Source: Leptolyngbya sp. SIO4C5
GTDB taxonomy: Bacteria; Cyanobacteriota; Cyanobacteriia; Phormidesmidales; Phormidesmidaceae
Length of the DNA: 6,545 bases
NCBI GenBank assembly: GCA_010671965.1
Contig: JAAHIC010000263.1
Location: forward strand, 1 to 6,545
Reading direction: 5' to 3'
Part shown: positions 1-5,992 of the stretch, in pieces
Layout: the number at the start of each line of letters is the position of its first letter
Position numbering within the stretch: the first letter of the stretch is position 1
Translations under genes and position numbers: made by a program
The notes under the pieces: model-generated
The model's database searches: none
What the model saw: the letters and a program-made list of their open reading frames with translations, nothing else
Told to the model about the DNA's origin: nothing

Positions 1-1
1 T

Positions 2-55
2 TTCGCGGGGCGCAGGCGAGCTAACTTTAGCAAGAACTCGCCTGCGCCCCGCGAA
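2..55. repeat. Perfect 19-bp inverted repeat (long hairpin)
   Basis: Positions 2-20 (beginning TTCGCGGGGCGC) are the exact reverse complement of 37-55, with a 16-base spacer at 21-36. A perfect, GC-rich 19-bp stem is well beyond chance. No run of T follows the stem on either strand as far as the window shows, so a standard intrinsic terminator is not well supported. It could be a terminator for a gene left of the window, a dispersed palindromic element, or a folded regulatory RNA. The left flank is cut by the window edge. Confidence 0.8.
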
Positions 56-209
56 TGAGGTTTGCCCCTAACTGGTAATGGCGAGGTGCGATGGCGAGGG
101 AGATTCAGCGATCGCACCTAATCTAATTTTTCCTGGGAAATTTGTTGCTAAGGGTTCCAAAAGTTTGCTAAGTTATTTAAGCGCTGGAGCAAGCTTTCAG
201 CCACTTTTA

Positions 210-282
<73 letters not shown>

Positions 283-440
283 TCATTCTAGCCTCTCAGA
301 ATCCATAACTTAAGCTTATAGGCTTAGAATCAGTGCCTCTCAAACGAAGTTAGTCAGCGGTTACAAAGTTTTCAGGGTGTGCTTCAAAGATGAGACTTTC
401 TAGCGTCGGTAGATTGCAGAATCAGCTTTAGCCATAGCTT

Positions 441-866
441 ATGGAACTCGCTACAACCTTGACCGCTTTTCTGGCTCCCTTTCTACCAAGTTTGTTGAAG
501 CTGGGTCAGCCGGTTGCAGAATCAGCAGGCAAGGCTTTAGGAGCAAAGCTCGGAGCCGGAACTTGGGAAAAGGCTAAAGAAATCTGGGTCAAGCTGCGGC
601 CTGGTGTTGAGTCAAAGCGTTTGGCTCAGGTTTCTGCTGAAGAGCTAGCTGAAAACAAAGAAGATGCTGAAGCTAGAGATGTGTTTTCAGCTCAGTTGAA
701 GAAGCTTTTGCAAGAGAACCCGGCTTTGGCAAGCGAGATTCAGCAGAGTTTGGAGGAGAATCCAGAAGCCGTCAGCAAGGCAGTCAATATCACTCAGACA
801 GTCAAGGGCGATCGCAATATCGTGATTGGTCAATCCGACGGTAATCTCAACATTCAGCAAAGTTGA
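441..866 (+). CDS. Small helical effector candidate with C-terminal amyloid-like motif
   Basis: This encodes 141 residues. Residues 1-110 are predicted mostly helical. They begin with a hydrophobic or amphipathic segment (about 4-22, containing LAPFLPSLLKLG), followed by an Ala/Gly/Lys helix and acidic helices rich in Glu, Ala and Leu. Residues 116-141 change character to a Gly/Asn/Gln/Ile-rich motif containing GDRNIVIGQS and DGNLNIQQS, which reads as two copies of D-x-N-[IL]-x-I-x-Q-S. A matching motif sits near the N-terminus of the receptor starting 14 bases after this stop codon. A helical N-terminal domain with a hydrophobic first helix and an amyloid motif at the C-terminus matches the plan of Bell/HeLo-like cell-death effectors paired with NLRs; assignment to that family is inference. 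The ATG at 441 starts just before the hydrophobic helix; no clear Shine-Dalgarno is visible, which is common in cyanobacteria. No promoter was identified in 283-440. A plain scaffold or antitoxin-like partner is the alternative. Confidence 0.85.
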   Translation: MELATTLTAFLAPFLPSLLKLGQPVAESAGKALGAKLGAGTWEKAKEIWVKLRPGVESKRLAQVSAEELAENKEDAEARDVFSAQLKKLLQENPALASEIQQSLEENPEAVSKAVNITQTVKGDRNIVIGQSDGNLNIQQS

Positions 867-891
867 GGAGACGCTGAGAGGTGAGGCGTCT
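865..891 (+). promoter_or_regulatory. RBS and hairpin around the receptor GTG start
   Basis: A purine-rich GAGGAG (865-870) overlaps the effector stop TGA (864-866) and lies 10 bases before the GTG at 881, so it can serve as the receptor's ribosome binding site. AGACGC (869-874) can pair perfectly with GCGTCT (886-891), placing the GTG start in an 11-base loop and covering the end of the GAGGAG. Such a fold could lower receptor translation and tie it to ribosomes finishing the effector. The stem is only 6 bp, so a regulatory role is inference. Confidence 0.4.
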
Positions 892-3800
892 ACGGCGGCT
901 TGAAGCTGGGCTACGACGATTATTCAGTTGGTTGCGGCAGTGTTTCAGTCGCTCTCAACCGCGTAAACGTTTAAAGCTCAACGATGTTGAACCTTCTATT
1001 CAGCAGGATCTACCTTCTGCTACCCAACGAAACAATATTGAGCAACGCATAAGAGGAGATAGCAACGTTGGTATCGGTCAGAGTTCTGGCCCTATCAATA
1101 TTGCTCAGGGTAGCTCGCATGGCTTGAGATCTGGCGTTCCGTTTCAAGCTCCACCGCTCCCACAATTTTTCGTTCAACGGCCTGAGCAGCAGCAGCAACT
1201 CAAAGAAAAGCTTTTAGTTGAGCAAAATACGTTAGTCGTCAGTGCGCTTTATGGCTTGGGCGGTATTGGCAAGTCGGTTTTGGCCTCAGCGCTAGCCCAC
1301 GATGATGAGGTGAAAGCTCGCTTTGCAGAGGGTGTGCTGTGGGCCACCTTAGGTCAGAAGCCAGATATACTGCCATTGCTCAGCGGCTGGATTCAAGCTT
1401 TAGGCGATTTTGACTATAAGCCCACGACGACTGAAGCCGCTTCACTACATCTACGCACCCTACTTTACGACAAGCAAGTACTGCTGGTTGTCGATGATGT
1501 TTGGAATCCTGACCATGCAGAGCCCTTTCGGGTTGGGGAGGCTGGATGCTGCGTGTTGATCACGACTCGGGAGGCCAAGGTACCTGGAGCTACTCGCTAT
1601 GAGTTGGGTGTGATGTCGCCCAAACAGGCGATCGCACTACTCGAAGGGGCTGTACCGAAACCGCTCTCAGCTCAGCAAAAGGAAAGAGCGGCAGATATTG
1701 CTAGTGCCGTGGGATACTTACCCTTGGCGCTAGAGTTGGTAGCGGCTCAGATTGAGGAAGGTGTGAGCTGGGAAGAACTGCTAGAAGAGCTTTGCGGTGA
1801 GATTGCTCGAATTGAAAGCTTAGATCGCTATACCTCACGAGAAGAGCCAGATGAGGCCAAGCGGCGACACCATAGCCTAACTGCCTGCTTCAATCTCAGC
1901 CTGAAGCGATTAACACCAGAACAGCTCGGGCAGTTTGCCTGGTTGGGTGTGTTGCCTGAGGATGTTAGCGTTTCAGCCCAGATGGTAGCGATGCTGTGGC
2001 AACTCAATGCTAAGCAGGCGGGAGCAGTACTGCGGACTTTGCGCAGCAAAGCACTCTTACTTGAAGGTAGCGATACTTCAGAAGGGAAGCGCACTTACCG
2101 AATGCATGACTTGATGCATGATCTGTCGATAAAGCTACTGGGGGCACCCAAAAATTCTAAAAATCCAGAAGATTTGCCAGGCTTAGGGCTGACTCTAGCA
2201 CAAGCACACCAGCAGCTTCTTCAGCGCTATCGTGCCCAAACCAAAGACGGGCAATGGCATACACTACCTGATGACGGTTATATTCATGCTCATCTAGCCT
2301 GGCACTTTGAGCAGGCTGAGCAGCCAGAGCTGCTCCATCAACTGCTGCAGGAGACGACCCCAGAAGGTCGAAATGGCTGGTACGAAGCCTGTGACAAGCT
2401 GGGACAGACCGCTAACTTTGTCACTGATGTCGCCAGGGCCTGGCAGCTAGCAGACGGGCTGCACGAGCAGCGGCCAAAGCAATCAATTGTTTTGCAGTGG
2501 CGCTATGCCCTGATCACCACGACGCTCAACAGCCTAGCCAAGAATATTCCACCGGAGCTGATTGCCGCTTTCGTGCAAAAGCAATTTTGGACCCCAGCCC
2601 AGGGCTTAGCCTATGTGCGCCAAGCTAAAGAGCCTTCCCAAAGAGCTGACGGCATTGCAGCGATCTCACCTTTTTTACCGAATTCGCTTAGGAAAGAGGC
2701 TGTTTCACTAGCTAGGGAAATTCAACACGAGTACTACCGCGCCCGCGCGCTGAGCGCCCTCGCCCCTCATGGACCTGCAGCGCTCTTCGATGAGGCCCTG
2801 GAGGCCGCTCGCAATATTCAAGACGAGTACTACCGCGCCCGCGCGCTGAGCGCCCTCGCCCCTCATGGACCTGCAGCGCTCTTCGATGAGGCCCTGGAGG
2901 CCGCTCGCAATATTCAAGACGAGTACTACCGCGCCAGCGCGCTGAGCGCCCTCGCCCCTCATGGACCTGCAGCGCTCTTCGATGAGGCCCTGGAGGCCGC
3001 TCGCAATATTCAACACGAGTCCTCCCGCGCCCTCGCGCTGAGCGACCTCGCCCCTCATGGACCTGCAGCGCTTTTCGATGAGGCCCTGGAGGCCGCTCGC
3101 AATATTCAAGACGAGTTCTCCCGCGCCCGCGCGCTGAGCGCCCTCGCCGCCCATCTACCTGCAGCGCTCTTCGATGAGGCCCTGGAGGCCGCTCGCAATA
3201 TTCAAGACGAGTCCTCCCGCGCCCGCGCGCTGAGCGCCCTCGCCGCCCATCTACCTGCAGCGCTCTTCGATGAGGCCCTGGAGGCCGCTCGCAATATTCA
3301 AGACGAGTCCTCCCGCGCCCTCGCGCTGAGCGACCTCGCCCCTCATCTACCTGCAGCGCTCTTCGATGAGGCCCTGGAGGCCGCTCGCAATATTCAAGAC
3401 GAGTTCTCCCGCGCCCTCGCGCTGAGCGACCTCGCCCCTCATCTACCTGCAGCGCTCTTCGATGAGGCCCTGGAGGCCGCTCGCAATATTCAAGACGAGT
3501 ACTCCCGCGCCCGCGCGCTGAGCGCCCTCGCCCCTCATCTACCTGCAGCGCTCTTCGATGAGGCCCTGGAGGCCACTCGCAATATTCAAGACGAGTCCTC
3601 CCGCGCCCGCGCGCTGAGCGCCCTTGCCCCTCATCTACCTGCAGCGCTCTTCGATGAGGCCCTGGAGGCCGCTCGCAATATTCAAGACGAGTACTCCCGC
3701 GCCCGCGCGCTGAGCGCCCTCGCCCCTCATGGACCTGCAGCGCTTTTCGATGAGGCCCTGGAGGCCACTCGCAATATTCAAGACGAGTACTCCCGCGCCC

Positions 3801-4588
3801 GCGCGCTGAGCGCCCTCGCCCCTCATCTACCTGCAGCGCTTTTCGATGAGGCCCTGGAGGCCGCTCGCAATATTCAAGACGAGTACTCCCGCGCCCTCGC
3901 GCTGAGCGCCCTCGCCCCTCATGGACCTGCAGCGCTCTTCGATGAGGCCCTGGAGGCCGCTCGCAATATTCAACACGAGTACTACCGCGCCAGCGCGCTG
4001 AGCGCCCTCGCCCCTCATGGACCTGCAGCGCTTTTCGATGAGGCCCTGGAGGCCGCTCGCAATATTCAAGACGAGTACTCCCGCGCCCTCGCGCTGAGCG
4101 CCCTCGCCCCTCATGGACCTGCAGCGCTCTTCGATGAGGCCCTGGAGGCCGCTCGCAATATTCAAGACGAGTACTCCCGCGCCAGCGCGCTGAGCGCCCT
4201 CGCCCCTCATGGACCTGCAGCGCTCTTCGATGAGGCCCTGGAGGCCGCTCGCAATATTCAAGACGAGTCCTACCGCGCCCTCGCGCTGAGCGCCCTCGCC
4301 CCTCATGGACCTGCAGCGCTCTTCGATGAGGCCCTGGAGGCCGCTCGCAATATTCAAGACGAGTACTACCGCGCCAGCGCCTTACAAGGCTTTCTAGCAA
4401 CCTTTGAATGGCAGGATACTGACATTTCGACCTGGCAAAAAATGCTCCATGCTTTAGCAGCTTTAGATCGTGGAACTTTTATCCAAAAGTTGCCGAAACT
4501 CAGATCAGGTATCGTTTGCTTCTCCAAAGAAGACACAGTTATGTATGTTGCGCAAGCAATGAAGGAAATTTGTGCTCAATGGCCTTGA
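881..4588 (+). CDS. NB-ARC STAND/NLR-like receptor with 32-residue repeat array
   Basis: This encodes 1235 residues. The order is: an Arg-rich amphipathic N-terminus (1-35); an amyloid-like motif (51-78, with GDSNVGIGQS) related to the upstream protein's C-terminus; and an NB-ARC ATPase with Walker A GLGGIGKS (125-132), Walker B LLVVDDVW (201-208), sensor LITTRE (226-231) and a GxP-type motif GYLPLAL (278-284). A winged helix ends in YRMHDLMHDL (406-415), the MHD motif of plant NLRs and APAF1. A helical region (about 440-580, with YIHAHLAWHFEQA) resembles the APAF1 segment before its sensor repeats. Then come one diverged and 17 near-identical 32-residue repeats (580-1155), a partial unit, and a C-terminal cap to 1235. 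Known family role: ligand-triggered ATP-driven oligomerisation. The sensed ligand is unknown, probably phage- or stress-derived. GTG 881 is chosen because an in-frame stop lies at 875-877 and no in-frame ATG occurs before the NTPase; TTG at 932 is the alternative. It is probably cotranscribed with the effector gene. All nucleotide-binding motifs look intact, so it is likely functional. Confidence 0.95.
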   Translation: MRRLRRLEAGLRRLFSWLRQCFSRSQPRKRLKLNDVEPSIQQDLPSATQRNNIEQRIRGDSNVGIGQSSGPINIAQGSSHGLRSGVPFQAPPLPQFFVQRPEQQQQLKEKLLVEQNTLVVSALYGLGGIGKSVLASALAHDDEVKARFAEGVLWATLGQKPDILPLLSGWIQALGDFDYKPTTTEAASLHLRTLLYDKQVLLVVDDVWNPDHAEPFRVGEAGCCVLITTREAKVPGATRYELGVMSPKQAIALLEGAVPKPLSAQQKERAADIASAVGYLPLALELVAAQIEEGVSWEELLEELCGEIARIESLDRYTSREEPDEAKRRHHSLTACFNLSLKRLTPEQLGQFAWLGVLPEDVSVSAQMVAMLWQLNAKQAGAVLRTLRSKALLLEGSDTSEGKRTYRMHDLMHDLSIKLLGAPKNSKNPEDLPGLGLTLAQAHQQLLQRYRAQTKDGQWHTLPDDGYIHAHLAWHFEQAEQPELLHQLLQETTPEGRNGWYEACDKLGQTANFVTDVARAWQLADGLHEQRPKQSIVLQWRYALITTTLNSLAKNIPPELIAAFVQKQFWTPAQGLAYVRQAKEPSQRADGIAAISPFLPNSLRKEAVSLAREIQHEYYRARALSALAPHGPAALFDEALEAARNIQDEYYRARALSALAPHGPAALFDEALEAARNIQDEYYRASALSALAPHGPAALFDEALEAARNIQHESSRALALSDLAPHGPAALFDEALEAARNIQDEFSRARALSALAAHLPAALFDEALEAARNIQDESSRARALSALAAHLPAALFDEALEAARNIQDESSRALALSDLAPHLPAALFDEALEAARNIQDEFSRALALSDLAPHLPAALFDEALEAARNIQDEYSRARALSALAPHLPAALFDEALEATRNIQDESSRARALSALAPHLPAALFDEALEAARNIQDEYSRARALSALAPHGPAALFDEALEATRNIQDEYSRARALSALAPHLPAALFDEALEAARNIQDEYSRALALSALAPHGPAALFDEALEAARNIQHEYYRASALSALAPHGPAALFDEALEAARNIQDEYSRALALSALAPHGPAALFDEALEAARNIQDEYSRASALSALAPHGPAALFDEALEAARNIQDESYRALALSALAPHGPAALFDEALEAARNIQDEYYRASALQGFLATFEWQDTDISTWQKMLHALAALDRGTFIQKLPKLRSGIVCFSKEDTVMYVAQAMKEICAQWP
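1031..1114 (+). other. Amyloid-like signalling motif in the receptor N-terminus
   Basis: This encodes receptor residues 51-78. Aligned with the last 26 residues of the upstream protein (786-863), the shared pattern is NI-x-Q, then [KR]GD-x-N, then IGQS-x-G, then NI-x-Q, about 14 identities over 26-28 positions. The DNA differs at most third positions, so this is conserved protein sequence and not a recent DNA duplication. Alternating Ile/Val/Asn/Gln with Gly turns suggests a beta-arch fold. In established NLR/effector pairs such motifs template each other into a cross-beta fibre. The amyloid property is inferred from sequence only. Confidence 0.65.
2618..2713 (+). repeat. Diverged repeat unit (unit 0) before the array
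   Basis: This stretch encodes exactly 32 residues (580-611) in register with the array. It matches the consensus unit at about 10 of 32 positions (R1, R9, A10, A15, P18, P21, L24, E27, A28, A32). Its codon use resembles the rest of the receptor, not the GC-rich array. It looks like an old unit at the edge that escaped homogenisation and supports the solenoid continuing upstream of the near-identical repeats. Confidence 0.65.
2714..4381 (+). repeat. Tandem array: 17 complete 96-bp units plus partial 18th
   Basis: Unit starts are spaced exactly 96 bp from 2714, giving 17 full units to 4345 and 12 more codons to 4381. Each unit encodes 32 residues that read as two helices: A spans about positions 21-32 and on into 1-5 of the next unit, B spans about 6-19. 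Apart from the first two codons of unit 1, differences occur at eight amino-acid positions: 5 (D/H), 7 (Y/S/F), 8 (Y/S), 11 (R/L/S), 15 (A/D), 18 (P/A), 20 (G/L) and 32 (A/T). Only two positions vary silently (CTC/CTT at 16 and 24). Only units 13 and 15 are identical in DNA. Unit 2 is 64 of 96 G+C by hand count, richer than its surroundings. Every unit contains GCGCTGAGCGC, a short hairpin, and a CTGCAG site. The fold is probably an alpha-solenoid of TPR-like type; a 32-residue unit is short of a classical 34-residue TPR. Confidence 0.97.
4382..4588 (+). other. C-terminal cap of the receptor
   Basis: The last 68 residues leave the repeat pattern after a partial unit and return to ordinary composition (LQGFLATF, then STWQKMLHALAALDR and FIQKLPKLRSGI). 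Amphipathic helices suggest a capping end of the solenoid. From general familiarity, similar tails follow related repeats in other cyanobacterial STAND proteins. No catalytic motif is visible, so the receptor itself carries no C-terminal effector. Confidence 0.5.
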
Positions 4589-4675
4589 TGTTCAAATCGA
4601 GTACATAGTTTACTGATGACCGCGTACTCACGTGATACCTGCTGAATTGTTGCGTAAGAGGGCAACTACTCAACG

Positions 4676-4699
4676 CAAAACCGGGAATTCCCGCTTTTG
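4676..4699. terminator. Candidate two-way terminator
   Basis: The sequence CAAAA-c-CGGG-AATT-CCCG-c-TTTTG forms an imperfect symmetric hairpin. The core palindrome CGGGAATTCCCG is at 4682-4693, with TTTT after the stem on the + strand and the matching AAAA giving T on the - strand. It lies between the receptor stop and the converging integrase relic, where a shared terminator is expected. The GC stem is only 4 bp and one C-C mismatch interrupts it, so support is modest. A second small hairpin (GTTGC 4649-4653 with GCAAC 4662-4666) precedes it. Nothing else is seen in 4589-4758. Confidence 0.35.
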
Positions 4700-4758
4700 G
4701 CCTTAACGAGAGAGTCAGGGTTTGAGGTGTGTGACAGTTGGGGGTTTTTAGGCCAAAT

Positions 4759-5082
4759 TTAGTCCTTAGAATTCGGGACTATAATCTGACGGCTGCGGCC
4801 TGCGTAGTGCTGGTAGATAACGGCGGTGCTGACACGGGCTAGATAGCTGACATCCTGCACGCTCATGCCGCTGGCGAGCGCTCCCGTTATCCAGGTGTGG
4901 CGGCAGTGATATTGGCTCAAATAGAAAGCGATGCGGCCCTGCTCTGCCAGCTCCAAAACCAGGGGCCGCCAATGACGCCGCTGAAAGTTTTGGTAGTGCA
5001 TCCGTCCGCCTGTCTGACCGGGGAACACCCAGGCAGCGCGATCGCCACGGCTCCGCCAGAGGTAAAGCAAATCATTCACCAA
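4759..5082 (-). pseudogene. Tyrosine recombinase/integrase C-terminal fragment
   Basis: The 107 codons encode only the C-terminal half of a tyrosine recombinase catalytic domain. Visible landmarks are WVFPGQTGG early in the fragment, YHCRHTWITGAL (box II arginine in RHT; the usual His three residues before it is Tyr), and the end VIYQHYAG with the tyrosine nucleophile. The N-terminal DNA-binding regions and box I arginine are absent. An in-frame TAA lies immediately upstream on this strand (5088-5086), and the sequence beyond belongs to a different gene on the + strand. A TTG at 5082 could open the frame but would not yield a working integrase. It is a relic of a mobile element or island, truncated by a junction near 5060-5090. 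Confidence 0.85.
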
Positions 5083-5175
5083 GTTTTAGAAATTGAAAAA
5101 GACCGGCTCGATCGCAACGATCGCGGGCTTGTGAATGCCGATATTCTGCGGATTGTGAAGGAAGCGGTGCAATGA
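5071..5175 (+). pseudogene. 3' remnant of an unknown gene upstream of the ATPase
   Basis: The last 34 codons read as a plausible protein tail (HQVLEIEKDRLDRNDR, then GLVNADILRIVKEAVQ). They end in TGA overlapping the next gene's ATG as ATGA (5172-5175), typical of translationally coupled operon partners. Further 5' the frame runs antisense through the integrase relic, so the true 5' part is lost. The left boundary given is approximate. I do not recognise the family. Its position directly before an SMC/DndD-like ATPase suggests it was that gene's partner. Confidence 0.5.
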
Positions 5176-5991
5176 AGCTGTTGGGCCTGAAACTCTATAA
5201 TTTCCGCCCCTTTTACGGAGAGCATAGCCTGACCTTTGCGAATGAGCGCCTGATTATGGAAAAAGGCGCAAACCAAGAGCGCATTGGCCTACTCAGCACC
5301 GAAATTACTCAGCTCCGCAAGCAGGTGCGCGATCGCCGTCAAAATCAGAGTAAGCAAAAGCTGGCGCTAAAGCGCATAGAGGCGGCTCAAGAGGCGATCG
5401 ATCGGCCTCAAGGAGCTAAAGCAAAATCAAGATGCCCTCTTTCGCCAGCAGCTTCAGGAGACGCTGAGGCATCTATACAGCGAAATCTCTTTCAAAGCCT
5501 ACATTCCCCGCATCAGTGACAAGGACGAGCTAAACCTGGTGGAACGGGTGGGAGGGCAAGAGGTGCTGGTGGGGGCTTCGACAGGAGAAAACCAGATTCC
5601 GGGCCTGTCATTTATTGGCAGCGTGGTGGAGCGCATTCGCCAGTGGAGCTAGGATAAGCTGGTGATGAGGCCTGATAGCAGCACGTTTCCGCTGATGATG
5701 GATTCGCCGTTTGGCAGTTTGGATGAGATTTATCGGCGGCAGGTGGCGAAGCTATTGCCGGCACTGGCGGATCAGCTCATAGCGATGGCGAGTAAGACTC
5801 AGTGGCGCGGTGAGGTAGAGGAGGAAATGCTGCCCCGCATTGGACGGGAATATGTGCTGGTTTACAATTCGCCGAAGGATGAGGTGCAGGCGGATGCGAT
5901 GCGCATTGGCGGCGATACGTATCCGCTAATTCGGCAAAGTCCGGATGAGTTTGAGTTTACGGAGATTGTGGAGGTGCCTCGGCATAGCTGA
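5172..5991 (+). pseudogene. SMC/RecF/DndD-like ATPase, disrupted (deletion, frameshift, nonsense)
   Basis: The start MKLLGLKLYNFRPFYGEHS is the typical first beta-strand segment of RecF/SMC/DndD-like ATPases. The nucleotide-binding GxxGxGKT expected about 30 residues later is missing: the frame jumps at about codon 25 into coiled-coil-like sequence, implying a large in-frame deletion. An apparent extra C in CGGCCTC (5406-5407) shifts the frame; the + frame at 5407 continues as LKELKQNQDALFRQQ. It then carries a signature-like STGENQ and a TAG at 5650-5652. It resumes with Walker B and D-loop FPLMMDSPFGSLDE (about 5686-5727) and a family-like C-terminus ending in EFEFTEIVEVP. Intact relatives act in DNA repair or phosphorothioation/defence. 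With Walker A gone and two further lesions, this is a clear pseudogene. DndD itself is a guess within the superfamily. Confidence 0.85.
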
Positions 5992-5992
5992 A

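Noticed and set aside
283..440. Possible promoter elements upstream of the effector gene (TTACAA at 361, TAGATT at 410)
   Set aside because: No pair of hexamers has acceptable spacing and match; nothing there can be called with support.
2714..4345. A CRISPR-like regular repeat array
   Set aside because: There are no unique spacers: the 96-bp units abut, stay in frame and encode a continuous protein repeat.
2712..4400. A 562-codon open frame on the - strand, and several shorter ones, across the repeat array
   Set aside because: The unit length is a multiple of three and contains no stop in these antisense frames, so repetition alone creates the long frame. The product is a low-complexity Arg/Gly/Pro repeat, and the + strand protein explains the region.
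4590..4598. GTTCAAATC resembling GTTCAAGTC of the tRNA-Phe T arm, as a possible attachment-site copy
   Set aside because: Only nine bases with one mismatch and no flanking similarity; expected by chance.
4897..5070. The + strand open frame before the 5071-5175 remnant
   Set aside because: It is antisense to clear integrase sequence and shows no protein-like pattern until about 5071.
5456..5468. A 13-base match (AGGAGACGCTGAG) to 866-878 just before the receptor start
   Set aside because: One such 13-mer repeat is not unlikely in 6.5 kb, and no similarity extends on either side.
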